Source: Geomicrobium sediminis
Lineage (GTDB): Bacteria; Bacillota; Bacilli; Bacillales; Marinococcaceae
DNA: 58,659 bases
Direction: 5' to 3'
Assembly: GCF_016908595.1 (NCBI RefSeq)
Contig: NZ_JAFBEC010000017.1
Span: 1-58,659, forward strand
Below are positions 23,831 to 32,533 of the stretch, piece after piece; position 1 is the stretch's first letter, and every line of letters begins with the position of its first letter. The notes under the pieces were generated by a model. That model was not told the DNA's origin. It was given only the letters and a program-made list of their open reading frames with translations, and searched no databases. Both the position numbers and the translations under genes were made by a program.

Positions 23831-24625
23831 ATGTCACTTATAGAAGAATTAGATCAACTACAACAGGTACAAGACAAAGAAGGAACATTAACGGTTTACT
23901 TGAACACCGATTTTCAAGATCAGAACCATCATCGAGGCGAATGGAAGATTCGACTGAAGAATGGTCGAAAGCGACTGATAGAATACGCAGAGAAGAGCGA
24001 AGACGCTGATTCAGTGAAGAAATTGAAGAAGCGACTTGAAGAAGTCGAGTCATACATCAATGACCAACAAGCGAATATGCAACGAGGCTTAGTTATTGTA
24101 ACGACGGCTAATGGGGATGTGTTTTCCGCACATCTACTGCAAGTGCCAGTTGAAACATCGTTTCATTGGGAAGAAGAAGCTGAGCTTGAACAATTGCATG
24201 AGCTTCTGAAATCTTATCCACAAACAGGCATTATCGTCACTCAGAAAACCGATGTTACGTTTATTGATACAGCGCTTGGTGAAGTTCGTGATTCGTTTAC
24301 ATTTAGTTGGGATTTCGAGAACGACGATTGGGTTCAACACGATGAGGGACATGCAAGTTCACCGAACGGTGCCGATACGGCAAATGACGAATTCGACCGT
24401 CGTTTTGAAGAGAACATGCAACGTTGGTATAAGAAGCTAGCCCCAGTCATTATTCAAGAAATGAAGAAACGCGAGTTAAATGGCGCATTCTTCGTTGGAA
24501 GTAAGCCAATGATCGGGGAACTCACTCAACATTTTTCATCAAACCATATTCAAGGTAGAGTTGAGAAGAACCTTGGTTCAAAGTCAGTGAAAGACATCGT
24601 GTACACGGTATTTAAAGAAGCATAG
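23831..24625 (+). CDS. baeRF/VLRF1-like archaeo-eukaryotic release-factor fold protein
   Basis: A 264-aa soluble acidic protein whose layout matches bacterial aeRF1-type (baeRF/VLRF1) proteins. There is an N-terminal domain with GTLTVYLNTDFQDQN, a central beta-rich domain ending near residue 150, a variable acidic loop (~158-180) and a C-terminal Rossmann-like domain (FVGSKPMIGELTQHF, NLGSKSVKDIVYTVF). aeRF1 relatives release peptides from stalled ribosomes through a GGQ or GxQ loop; I see no GGQ here, the loop reading DEGHASSPNGADTANDE. So release activity is uncertain. AGGAGG precedes the ATG; a strong bidirectional terminator follows. Confidence 0.6.
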   Translation: MSLIEELDQLQQVQDKEGTLTVYLNTDFQDQNHHRGEWKIRLKNGRKRLIEYAEKSEDADSVKKLKKRLEEVESYINDQQANMQRGLVIVTTANGDVFSAHLLQVPVETSFHWEEEAELEQLHELLKSYPQTGIIVTQKTDVTFIDTALGEVRDSFTFSWDFENDDWVQHDEGHASSPNGADTANDEFDRRFEENMQRWYKKLAPVIIQEMKKRELNGAFFVGSKPMIGELTQHFSSNHIQGRVEKNLGSKSVKDIVYTVFKEA

Positions 24626-24759
24626 ACTTACTCAAATGAATTTGTGAATGTGACCGAGACAATTGTGTTATAGAAGCAAGTTGCCAATCATATTCATGAT
24701 TGATAATTAGGATCTGCTTAGGTTTTACTTGATGTTTCTTAACACTAAGCATTAACCTA
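24626..24759. other. intergenic stretch with small inverted repeats
   Basis: No gene is seen. It holds a short palindrome, CAATCAT-N4-ATGATTG (24685-24702), and 7-bp arms TTAGGTT and AACCTAA 29 nt apart just before the terminator. Neither can be tied to a known site. Confidence 0.4.
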
Positions 24760-24798
24760 AAAAAGTGGAGAACCGTTTAATACGGTTCTCCACTTTTT
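24760..24798. terminator. bidirectional terminator after the baeRF-like gene
   Basis: A perfect 16-bp stem including the A5/T5 ends (24760-24775 with 24783-24798) and a 7-nt loop. Confidence 0.88.
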
Positions 24799-24841
24799 AG
24801 TCATGTGATCATTCACGTGGAAATTAATAAATTGCAATTCC

Positions 24842-24982
24842 TTAAGGATTTCTGCCTACAAGCAGGGTAGCAATTACAGTATTGGTTTCAAGGTCAATGA
24901 CCGATACAGTATTATCGAAGTTATTGCTAACATAAGCGAGTCGAGTGGCGGAGCTGATTGCTACGGCTCTTGGGACTCTGCC
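24842..24982 (-). pseudogene. remnant of a YVTN beta-propeller surface-protein gene
   Basis: On the minus strand a 46-codon frame, bounded by stop codons on both sides, reads as one complete YVTN-type propeller blade. It includes AYVSNNFDNTVSVIDLETN followed by TVIATLLVG. Right after RNP a TAA interrupts the start of the next blade (GIAIY). Intact YVTN proteins carry many such ~42-residue blades and are usually secreted or surface-attached. Here only one is readable and the flanks are scrambled by stops and shifts, with no ribosome site. This is a decayed gene fragment, not a functional CDS. Confidence 0.75.
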
Positions 24983-25084
24983 CTAAAGTGATTTATATGT
25001 GACAACGTATAATGCGGATGGTTATCTGTTGAATAAGGGTCACCTATTTAAAGTGGTATGAGAAGGATTGAGTTGTGGAGTTTT

Positions 25085-25131
25085 TAAAAAAGAAGCAGCT
25101 TGCAAAGTCCTCACAACTTTGGAAGCTGCTT
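25085..25131 (-). terminator. terminator of the yihY/folate gene pair
   Basis: Two stacked stems (AAGCAGCTT with AAGCTGCTT; CAAAGT with ACTTTG), followed on the minus strand by T6. Confidence 0.8.
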
Positions 25132-25136
25132 TACTA

Positions 25137-25853
25137 CTAAGCGTTACTACTTTTTAATTCTTTTAACTCTCTAAGGATAGGCATCTCATCTAAGTCGTCT
25201 TCGCTGACAATCGACCAATCTATGCCGGTAGACTTATGGCTTTTCTGAACTTCGATGATCCGTTCATTTGTTATGACATAGTCCATTGAGACATCATAGT
25301 GTGCGCTAGGAAGAGAAGATTCAATGAGCTGTAACTCATGAATGGTCGTTACAACAGGGATCGCTCGGTTACCGATTTCACGGATAATGCCGTATTCCCG
25401 ATCTGCAAAACCCGCGCCTTTCCCGATGCGATGACCGCCAAAGTCGACAGCAACAGAGCCCATGAGCATGAGATCAATTTCAGGTAGCTCATGAAGAGGG
25501 GTAACTTTACCATAGGCATTCATATGCTTTAAGCTTGCTGCTTTTCGTTCTTCGCCAGTGGGTACTGTGCCAGGGAGAATAACGACAAATCCGTCTTTTA
25601 GCCTTGGTGTAGGAATGAGTAACGTTTTTTGGTCTTTAATCACTTGTGTTCGGATCGGCAATTGAGGCGAATCAGGATTCACTTTTACGACATTTGCCTC
25701 TTTATATATGGATAGTTGAAACAGTTGCTCTGCTGCAGCTTCTGCTCCTTTGAAATTTGGGATCCTTCCTTCGAGTGGAAATGGGAAGCGACCTGCTTTT
25801 TGTTCAGTAAGGTCGGTCCAGACTTTTTCACGTATCGCTTGTTTTTCGTTCAA
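25137..25853 (-). CDS. 5-formyltetrahydrofolate cyclo-ligase family protein
   Basis: A 238-aa member of the 5-FCL/MTHFS family, which converts 5-formyl-THF to 5,10-methenyl-THF with ATP. The ATP/folate block is seen as FGGHRIGKGAGFADREYG (residues ~150-170), close to the MTHFSD-type branch, followed by VVTTIHELQLIE. TTG at 25853 is chosen: AAGGAGAG is 7 nt upstream and it lies just after the stop of yihY. An ATG at 25898 would overlap yihY by 44 nt and has no ribosome site. Members of this branch are longer than YqgN (~187 aa), and their enzymatic activity is not proven in all. Confidence 0.85.
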   Translation of the reverse strand: MNEKQAIREKVWTDLTEQKAGRFPFPLEGRIPNFKGAEAAAEQLFQLSIYKEANVVKVNPDSPQLPIRTQVIKDQKTLLIPTPRLKDGFVVILPGTVPTGEERKAASLKHMNAYGKVTPLHELPEIDLMLMGSVAVDFGGHRIGKGAGFADREYGIIREIGNRAIPVVTTIHELQLIESSLPSAHYDVSMDYVITNERIIEVQKSHKSTGIDWSIVSEDDLDEMPILRELKELKSSNA

Positions 25854-25854
25854 A

Positions 25855-26670
25855 TTAGGTCTCTCCTTCGTGCTTATGAACATTGATTCGTAACGCATTT
25901 AACTGTGCGCCAAGTAAAATCATTAATCCAGTTAGGAAAAACCATACCATAAGACCGATAATCGTGCCTAGGCTACCGTATATAATCGAGTAGTCATTAT
26001 ACTGGTTATAAAAGGAAAACCCTAGTGAAGCGATCTGCCAACCAATCGTTGCGAACAGGGCTCCTGGCCATGTGTCTCGCCAACTAATTCGCTTACTCGG
26101 TACAATCGTGTACAAAATAATGAGCACAATCCCAATAACTAGTACGCTAATGGACCAGCGGACCACGGACCAAAACGGTGCTAGCCAGCTTTCAACACCT
26201 AATGTGCTAAAGATAAATTCCCCAATCGGTTCTCCAAAGATAGGAAAGAGAAGAGAGACGAGTAGTGCAGTAAGAAATGAAACAACAAGAATTGAACCAA
26301 CGCCAACCATTCGCTTTAATGACGGATGGGGGAGCTGATAAGCTTTGTTTACAGCACGAATGACCGCAAAAGAGCCGAGAAACGTGAGCCAAACTGTCGC
26401 GATCGAGCTAATACTTAATACGTTCGCACGTTGATCAGTAAAGATGTCGTTTAACGTGGATTGAATAAACGAGTAGATCTGATCTGGAATATACGGTGAG
26501 ATAAGTTCAAGGAGTTCAGCGGTTCCAACTGGAAAGAAACTAATAATATTTAAAATAACAATGAGCAAAGGAAAGAAAGCTAATAAAAAGTAATAAGCCA
26601 TTTGAGCAGCAACATCAAATAACCTCTGCTCCCACGTCGTTTTGACCATTGCTACGATCAGTTTGAGCAT
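25855..26670 (-). CDS. YihY/UPF0761 (BrkB/RNase BN-like) membrane protein
   Basis: A 271-aa protein with six hydrophobic segments and the family hallmarks AAQMAYYFLLAFFPLLI near the N-terminus (residues ~21-37) and IIYGSLGTIIGLMVWF near the end. Once mislabelled RNase BN; now known as an inner-membrane protein of unknown function. Its stop TAA is 1 nt from the TTG of the folate enzyme, so the two are coupled. Confidence 0.92.
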   Translation of the reverse strand: MLKLIVAMVKTTWEQRLFDVAAQMAYYFLLAFFPLLIVILNIISFFPVGTAELLELISPYIPDQIYSFIQSTLNDIFTDQRANVLSISSIATVWLTFLGSFAVIRAVNKAYQLPHPSLKRMVGVGSILVVSFLTALLVSLLFPIFGEPIGEFIFSTLGVESWLAPFWSVVRWSISVLVIGIVLIILYTIVPSKRISWRDTWPGALFATIGWQIASLGFSFYNQYNDYSIIYGSLGTIIGLMVWFFLTGLMILLGAQLNALRINVHKHEGET

Positions 26671-26728
26671 TCAATTTCTCCTCACACGATAAGTTCTTGG
26701 TAGTTTGAACAATTTTGTAAGATCTCAA

Positions 26729-28120
26729 TCATTGCCAGTCTTTTCTTAGGTAAAACACAATCGGTATGCTGATGGCAAGGCAAATTGCTACGATAATATA
26801 TACTTCTTGAATTGCAACGAGTCCAGATTGAAGTTCATCAGAAGTTGTTACAAGATGTGAGTTGCGTCGACTTTCATAAAGGATCGATAGCAACACAACG
26901 CTAATGACCTTCATCATTTGGCGCGCTACATTGTTAAACACAGAGCCTGCAGATACGTGTTCAGCTGGTAAGGCGTTTAAACCAGCTGTAGTGACCGGAG
27001 TATTAATAAAACCGTTCGCAATTCCGTGAATCACGAGCAACGTAATGAGTAAAGCAACACTTGTCGTATTAATTGAAAAGGCGAGAATAAACGTCACAAC
27101 TGTGATCGTAATAACACCAATCATAATGACAGGATAAGGACCTTTGCGGTCAAGAAGACGACCTCCAATTGTCATAGAGATCCCCATCGCTAACGCTTGA
27201 GGAAACAGTAACAACCCAGCGTACAATGCCGATTGTCCATACACTTCTTGAATAAGCATGGGAATGAGAAGTAAGACAGAGAACATAGCTGTAACACTGT
27301 TAATAAGTATGAGTAAACTTGCAGAGAAGACAGTGTTTTTAAGTATTGAAATGTCTAGTAATGGTTCAGAAGTCCGTAATTCGTGGACGACAAAAAGTCC
27401 GAGTAATACTATTCCACTAAAAATGAGTAGGTAAACATACACTCCTGCGTTCGTTTGAAGTGCATCGATCCCAATTAACGTTCCTAATATCCCGCCAGTT
27501 ACGAATAAAAAGCCTAACCAGTCGAATTGACGTCGTTCTTTTTGTGCGTCCTCTTGTAAAAACTTAATGGCGAGTAGTAAAGAAATCAAGGCAGTAGGAA
27601 TGTTCATAAGAAACAGCATGTGCCAAGAAAAGAATTCAAGTAATAAGCCGCCAATTGTAGGTCCAATCGTTGGGGCAATCATAACTGCAACACCCCAGAT
27701 CCCCATTGCAAATCCCCGTTCTCCTTTCGGGAATTTCTGAAAGATCATGATCATCGCAATTGGCATGATCAACCCGCCGCCGATTCCTTGAACGAGCCTA
27801 AAGGCAATCATGCTTGCAAAATCCCAAGAAAAAGACCCTGCTAAAGAAGAAAATAAGAAAATAATCGTCCCTGTAAGAAAGATTGTTTTACTACCAAACC
27901 GTTTTGCCAAGTAGGTTGAAACAGGCATAATTAAAGCCATACCTAAAGCAAACGCTGTAATAATCCATTGCCCAGCAACGGCTGTAAGTGCATAAAAACC
28001 CATAAAATAAGGCAATGCAACATTCATTAAACTATTGTTTAAGACGACAGTAAAGCCAGCAAATAACGTTGCAGACAAGACGCCCCACTTAGATTTTTGT
28101 GGATCACTCATCAATTCCAT
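26729..28120 (-). CDS. MFS multidrug exporter, DHA2 (EmrB/QacA) family
   Basis: A 463-aa proton-coupled exporter with 14 hydrophobic segments. The DHA2 motif C region is GIWGVAVMIAPTIGPTIGG (residues ~140-160), with the motif A-like KRFGSKTIF at ~72 and RLVQGIGGGLIMPIAM near 105. Substrate unknown; relatives pump lipophilic cations and antibiotics such as lincosamides (LmrB/Mdr). A 7-bp palindrome over the likely -10 box upstream suggests control by a repressor, but no regulator gene is adjacent. Confidence 0.92.
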   Translation of the reverse strand: MELMSDPQKSKWGVLSATLFAGFTVVLNNSLMNVALPYFMGFYALTAVAGQWIITAFALGMALIMPVSTYLAKRFGSKTIFLTGTIIFLFSSLAGSFSWDFASMIAFRLVQGIGGGLIMPIAMIMIFQKFPKGERGFAMGIWGVAVMIAPTIGPTIGGLLLEFFSWHMLFLMNIPTALISLLLAIKFLQEDAQKERRQFDWLGFLFVTGGILGTLIGIDALQTNAGVYVYLLIFSGIVLLGLFVVHELRTSEPLLDISILKNTVFSASLLILINSVTAMFSVLLLIPMLIQEVYGQSALYAGLLLFPQALAMGISMTIGGRLLDRKGPYPVIMIGVITITVVTFILAFSINTTSVALLITLLVIHGIANGFINTPVTTAGLNALPAEHVSAGSVFNNVARQMMKVISVVLLSILYESRRNSHLVTTSDELQSGLVAIQEVYIIVAICLAISIPIVFYLRKDWQ

Positions 28121-28164
28121 CCCCTAAAGATTCGAGTAACGAAGTATTTAATAAAATAAAAAAT

Positions 28165-28188
28165 ATTCTCTTTATTATAGCAGAGAAT
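28165..28188 (-). promoter_or_regulatory. palindromic operator over the -10 of the DHA2 exporter
   Basis: Arms ATTCTCT and AGAGAAT (28165-28171, 28182-28188) flank TATAAT on the minus strand (28179-28174). No good -35 is seen, so activation or a weak promoter is likely. Confidence 0.5.
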
Positions 28189-28227
28189 TTGTTATTGGAC
28201 TATTCGTCAGCCGTACTCATTTGATCA

Positions 28228-28263
28228 TAAAGAGCACCTAGCTTTGCGTTAGTCTAGGTGCTC
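28228..28263 (-). terminator. terminator of the second MFS gene
   Basis: A perfect 10-bp stem (GAGCACCTAG with its complement), about 140 nt after the stop of the 28.4-kb MFS gene, with a short T-run on the minus strand. The sequence between (28264-28401) has no gene that I can support. Confidence 0.65.
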
Positions 28264-28401
28264 GTGTATAAATGTTGTATTGTGACTATATTTGGTGTGC
28301 TTTAAAGTTACTCTTCTCTCGCTAGACAGACCGACAAGCTGTTGAGCGACAGCGGGCGGAACTCGTCTGGCGACAGAAAGGCACTGTCTCACCACCTCGG
28401 C

Positions 28402-29580
28402 TCACTCCTCCCCACGATAAACAGGGCGGAAGATGAGTCCTGCACCGATTAATACGATTAACAACGAACCGATTGCGTAATAGAGGCTTCCTTGACCGAC
28501 CCATTCAATTAAGACGCCTCCAGTGACTGGGCCGAGCATGCTACCGAGACTAAAAGAAATTGCGATGAGGACGTTTCCGGTCGGCAGTAGCTGTCTGGGT
28601 AACAAGTCTGCCATGTACATTAATCCGAGTGAATAAAATGAACCGAGCAATCCTCCGGCAACGAGAAAAGCTGCTATGAGAAGAGGAATATGATGTTCAA
28701 ATTGCGGAATCGCTAAAAAGATCAACGCGCCAACAGTAGCAAGTAGTAAAAGGACTCGTTTACGCCCCGCCCGGTCGCTTAATAACCCGAGTGGGATTTG
28801 CGTAATTACACCTCCGACTACAAACGCTGGCAGTATGAACGAAAGCCATTCAATGTCTATGCCCATCCGCATTGCATAGATCGGGTAACTGCCATGAATG
28901 GTTGCTTCCATAAATCCAAACGTTAATGGTGGTAGAAATGCAAACCAACCGTATTTGATGACGAGGAAGTAGCGACCCAATACTCCGGATTGTTGTACGG
29001 TTTCAACCGTGTTGTCAGGCCATTCGTTTCGCAATTTTAGCATGATGACCCAAATCATCGCACAAAATAGCGCGGCAATCACAAACGGAAGTCGTTCGTC
29101 GATCGCTAATAAGTTCGACATGAGTGGTCCGCCAGCGAATCCGGCACTAAATGCAAGCCCGTAGATGGCGATATTTCTTCCACGTACCGCTTTTGAACTC
29201 GTTGATGTAATCCATACTTGTGTTGAAAAATGGACCATATTATCTGCGATTCCGATAATTAATCGTAGGATAAACCAAAACCAGAAGCTTTGCCATAATG
29301 GAAATAGTAGCAAAGTAATGATGACGGCAATGAGGCCGATTGAAATGACGGGTTTGTATCCATATTTTCGTACAGGGTGTTCAATAAATGGTGAAGCGAT
29401 CAGAATACCTATGTATAATGCAATCGCATTAAAACCGTTTGATGCAGAGGAATATCCTGCTTGTTCAAGAAGAATCGCTAGTAAAGGCAATAACATGCCT
29501 TGGACAAACCCGGCGATAAAGACCATGATGACGAGCATCGTAAATCGAAATGTTGGTGAATTGGATTGTAACGTAGTCAA
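28402..29580 (-). CDS. MFS transporter, 12-TM drug-exporter type
   Basis: A 392-aa MFS protein with 12 hydrophobic segments. Motif A variants are seen between TM2 and TM3 (HPVRKYGYKP, atypical) and between TM8 and TM9 (LLSDRAGRKRVLL, good). Its substrate cannot be told. A separate transcription unit from the DHA2 exporter, with the terminator between them. GGAGCGG lies before the ATG. Confidence 0.88.
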   Translation of the reverse strand: MTTLQSNSPTFRFTMLVIMVFIAGFVQGMLLPLLAILLEQAGYSSASNGFNAIALYIGILIASPFIEHPVRKYGYKPVISIGLIAVIITLLLFPLWQSFWFWFILRLIIGIADNMVHFSTQVWITSTSSKAVRGRNIAIYGLAFSAGFAGGPLMSNLLAIDERLPFVIAALFCAMIWVIMLKLRNEWPDNTVETVQQSGVLGRYFLVIKYGWFAFLPPLTFGFMEATIHGSYPIYAMRMGIDIEWLSFILPAFVVGGVITQIPLGLLSDRAGRKRVLLLLATVGALIFLAIPQFEHHIPLLIAAFLVAGGLLGSFYSLGLMYMADLLPRQLLPTGNVLIAISFSLGSMLGPVTGGVLIEWVGQGSLYYAIGSLLIVLIGAGLIFRPVYRGEE

Positions 29581-29710
29581 AATTACCGCTCCTTATCGTG
29601 TACAAAAGCTATCATAGCGAAGTTTTGTACAATTGAAAAGGTGAAAAGCAAACCGTTCGCAAACGCGAGAAACATTCGGTACAATATACGAGAACAAAGG
29701 AGGCAAAATC

Positions 29711-30097
29711 ATGAAATTCACAATTCATAATGATGAAGCATTTGAAACAGAAGCACCATTTGGACCTCTTGTCATCTCAGGAAACGATGAATTTGGTTAT
29801 CGTCCTTATCAATTACTCGTATCATCAATTGCTGGTTGTAGCGCAAGTGTATTTCGTAAGATATTGAGAAAACGTCGGGTTGAATTTGAAGACATCGTTG
29901 TCGAAGCAGAAGTGACTAGAAACGACAACCCTCCAAGTGAGGTTCAAGCTGTTCATCTTCATTTTACTGTTGCTGCACGAGGTGTTTCAGAAGAACAATT
30001 GCAGAAGATGCTCCATGTAGCTTCTAAAAACTGTCCGATCGTTCAATCGGTAAATCAGTCTATTGAAATTAAAGAAACGTTAACATTACGAACGTAA
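29711..30097 (+). CDS. OsmC-family protein
   Basis: A 128-aa OsmC/Ohr-fold protein. OsmC and Ohr reduce organic hydroperoxides with two redox Cys. Here Cys in AGCSASVFRKIL (residue ~44) and in SKNCPIVQSVNQSIE (~108) sit in the family positions, so peroxide reduction is plausible. The shorter YhfA-like members have unknown substrates. AAAGGAGG precedes the ATG and the gene is monocistronic. Confidence 0.9.
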   Translation: MKFTIHNDEAFETEAPFGPLVISGNDEFGYRPYQLLVSSIAGCSASVFRKILRKRRVEFEDIVVEAEVTRNDNPPSEVQAVHLHFTVAARGVSEEQLQKMLHVASKNCPIVQSVNQSIEIKETLTLRT

Positions 30098-30103
30098 CAT
30101 GTG

Positions 30104-30136
30104 CGAGAGCGGATCATTCCGGTCTCGTATTTTTAT
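30104..30136 (+). terminator. terminator of the osmC-like gene
   Basis: A 10-bp stem with one mismatch (CGAGAGCGGA with TCCGGTCTCG), a 4-nt loop and a T-run. Confidence 0.8.
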
Positions 30137-30242
30137 GAAGAAGAATTCATTAAAATGAACATAATGTGTAGATTTTTCAATGGGAAAAATATAAAGTGAT
30201 GATATAACGAATAATTCTTAAAATTGTTGAAAGGTGTTCACA

Positions 30243-30392
30243 ATGTCGGACCTCATTGGTGTGTTAGTTGTCATTGGTGCTGCAAATGTTATTGCGTTGC
30301 CGTACGTACTTTCACTTATTCCTAACGCACGGTTCCATATCTTGGAATCGTGCTTTTCTTGTGTGAAGGACAGGTTTCAATTACGAAAATAA
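30243..30392 (+). CDS. possible small hydrophobic protein, 49 aa, containing a terminator
   Basis: Frame MSDLIGVLVVIGAANVIALP, then a basic Cys-containing tail. GAAAGGTG lies 9 nt before the ATG, and the first ~25 residues form a hydrophobic helix. A terminator-like hairpin (30327-30360) lies inside the frame, so a full transcript may seldom be made. It may be a small membrane peptide, a leader peptide or a truncated gene. No family recognised. Confidence 0.35.
   Translation: MSDLIGVLVVIGAANVIALPYVLSLIPNARFHILESCFSCVKDRFQLRK
30327..30360 (+). terminator. terminator-like hairpin inside the 49-aa frame
   Basis: An 11-bp stem with one G-U pair (GCACGGTTCCA with TTGGAATCGTGC) and a loop of 5 nt, followed by TTTTCTT. 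Confidence 0.75.
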
Positions 30393-30468
30393 AAGTCAGT
30401 GATGATTAATTTGGATAAAACATACGGCCTCTGAAAAGACTATAAAAAAATCGCTTTTGGAGGTTATT

Positions 30469-31263
30469 ATGAAACGAATTGGTCGAATCCTCATGATCAT
30501 GCTCGTTCTTGCAAGTGCCTTGTTACCGTTGATTGCCAATGCAGAAAGTGAGCCTGAAGCAAACCCGTTTGAAAAGCCTGATTATGTCTATAATATTTCT
30601 AGAGAAAATACGTTTGAAAACGTGAGTCGAGAATTGCCTTACTTGGAGCCCGCAGAATTTACGAGCCGTCTTCAAGACACGTCAGACGTACGCATCGAAA
30701 ATCCAACACTCATTTCTATGCTCAATGAATCCAATGTGAAAGATTCGAAAGTAGCCTTCGGTGTAAATGCATCGATTTATTTAGGCTCTTGGGCGCTCTC
30801 ATACGATTCCGAAGAAACAGATGTAAACTGGGAGTACGAGAGAATTAACTCGAATACGATTGATAATCGTGGCGGGGAAGATTCTTCAAAGCTTTCATTT
30901 GTACAAAATGATGACAAGTTCATCAAAGGGGAATTGTTAAGTCCTGTCCCTCAACAAGAAGATGTTCAGAACATGATGCGAATTACAGCAACGAAGAAAA
31001 CATCGTTACCGTTAACGTTCTTAGCACCTATTGGAAGAGAAACGAAGATTGGTCCAGAATATCAAGTCCATGCAGGTCAGATGGGTACGGTTCAAGGATA
31101 TGTACCGGCCGTACATGACCAAGGGACGGTCACTTATGGAGAAGTGTTCTTAACGTTAAAAGGGAAAAATCCAGCACTCGTCGTTAAAAATATCGAAAAG
31201 CAACAGGTCGATGCTTGGATTCCAGTTAAGGACTTTGTCACATTGAAGTATAACAATGGATAA
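30469..31263 (+). CDS. yfkD: YfkD-family exported protein
   Basis: A 264-aa secreted or membrane-released protein with a signal peptide (residues 1-24; ends LIANA/ES). It matches the YfkD-like family in context and form: NISRENTFENVSRELPYLEP near residue 42 and a C-terminal half with TATKKTSLPLTFLAPIGRET. Function unknown to me. Start chosen at 30469 after GGAGG; an ATG 12 nt upstream has no ribosome site. It is followed by convergent yfkA, an order shared with B. subtilis. Confidence 0.85.
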   Translation: MKRIGRILMIMLVLASALLPLIANAESEPEANPFEKPDYVYNISRENTFENVSRELPYLEPAEFTSRLQDTSDVRIENPTLISMLNESNVKDSKVAFGVNASIYLGSWALSYDSEETDVNWEYERINSNTIDNRGGEDSSKLSFVQNDDKFIKGELLSPVPQQEDVQNMMRITATKKTSLPLTFLAPIGRETKIGPEYQVHAGQMGTVQGYVPAVHDQGTVTYGEVFLTLKGKNPALVVKNIEKQQVDAWIPVKDFVTLKYNNG

Positions 31264-31270
31264 AACGAAA

Positions 31271-31305
31271 CAAGCTTCTATTTGATATAGAAGCTTGTGT
31301 TTTTA
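31271..31305. terminator. bidirectional terminator between yfkD and yfkA
   Basis: A perfect 10-bp stem (CAAGCTTCTA with TAGAAGCTTG), a 7-nt loop and T-runs on both strands. Confidence 0.85.
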
Positions 31306-32430
31306 TAAGCGACTTGCACGTTGTTTGAAGTCGATATTTTTATAATAAGCATTTTTAACGAGGGCATTCGGTCCTAAGCATTGAACTGAAGGGCAATGGC
31401 AGTTAAGGGATTGGTTTAGCGCTGTTTGTTGCCACTTATCAAATGCATCAAGAAGCGATGTGTCGCGGATATTACCAAGCTTTGGTTCATTACCAAAATC
31501 TGTCACGATAATATCCCCATCAAAGATGTTAACGTTTAAACGACTTCGACCATCAGGGTCGTTTCGAATGGTGACGCCGTCGGTTTCATGTAGACGTTTG
31601 ATGAGCGCCACATCTTCATCATTATCATTGCATGCATAAAAAGGTAAAGTCCCAAACAACATCCACGTATTTGGATCTTTAACGTCTAGCAATCGGTGAA
31701 TGCCTTTACGTATATCAGGAAGTGTTGAAATGCTTAGCTTAGAAGCGAAGTCACTCGGATACATCGGGTGAACTTCATGGCGCTGACAGCCCATAGAAAC
31801 AATTTGTTCATGAATTTTTTCTAAGTGGGGTAATGTCCGTTCATTGACCATCGTTTCAGCTGAAACGAGGACCCCACGTTTCGTTAGCTCTCGAGCATTT
31901 TCAACCATTCGATCAAAGAAGGCATACCGTTTATCCATGCTAGGTGCGTTCGCCATTTCTTTGAATCCAATTTCAGCGAAGTCTTCTTTGCTGCCGTAGT
32001 TGTGCGAGATATGTAATACATCTAAATAAGGCAAGATCACTTCATATTGCTTTAATGGGAGTGTGAGGTTGGAATTAATTTGAGTTCTCGCTCCGCGTTC
32101 ATGCGCATAACGCAAAAGTGGAACAACGTAGTGATCAACCGATTTCTTTGATAGCATTGGCTCTCCACCTGTAATGCTCAGTGCTCTTAAATGAGGGATC
32201 TCATCTAATCGTTTTTTGAGCAGTTCAAACGGTAATGCTTCAGGGTCTTTACGCTGGAGCATATACCCGACAGCGCAATGTTCGCAGCGCATATTGCAAA
32301 GGGTTGTTGTTGTAAATTCTATATTCGTTAACGTAGATTGCCCAAACAATTGCAGGTCTTCGTAAGCTTCCCACGGGTCGTTTTGGGGTGTAATCGGTTG
32401 GTGATGAATTGCAGGCGTATGTAAAGACAT
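31303..32430 (-). CDS. yfkA: radical SAM protein YfkA(B)
   Basis: A 375-aa radical SAM enzyme. The [4Fe-4S]-SAM motif CNMRCEHC (CxxxCxxC, residues ~47-54) follows IEFTTTTL, and SITGGEPML (~98-106) is the GGE motif. The C-terminal CHCPSVQCLGPNALVKNAYY adds a Cys cluster like SPASM domains. The substrate is unknown. AAAGGAGA precedes the ATG. In B. subtilis it is split as yfkA/yfkB; here it is one intact frame. Confidence 0.88.
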   Translation of the reverse strand: MSLHTPAIHHQPITPQNDPWEAYEDLQLFGQSTLTNIEFTTTTLCNMRCEHCAVGYMLQRKDPEALPFELLKKRLDEIPHLRALSITGGEPMLSKKSVDHYVVPLLRYAHERGARTQINSNLTLPLKQYEVILPYLDVLHISHNYGSKEDFAEIGFKEMANAPSMDKRYAFFDRMVENARELTKRGVLVSAETMVNERTLPHLEKIHEQIVSMGCQRHEVHPMYPSDFASKLSISTLPDIRKGIHRLLDVKDPNTWMLFGTLPFYACNDNDEDVALIKRLHETDGVTIRNDPDGRSRLNVNIFDGDIIVTDFGNEPKLGNIRDTSLLDAFDKWQQTALNQSLNCHCPSVQCLGPNALVKNAYYKNIDFKQRASRL

Positions 32431-32533
32431 CGTTCGTCTCCTTTATGGTAAAAAGTCAAGAACAGCAAAACTGCACTATTTCCCATTGTAACATACAGAA
32501 AAGGATATTTTATGGATCGGGAAGGAACTAAAC

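Noticed and set aside
29165-29617. 150-aa plus-strand frame
   Set aside because: Antisense shadow of the 12-TM MFS gene, which has clear membrane segments and motif A.
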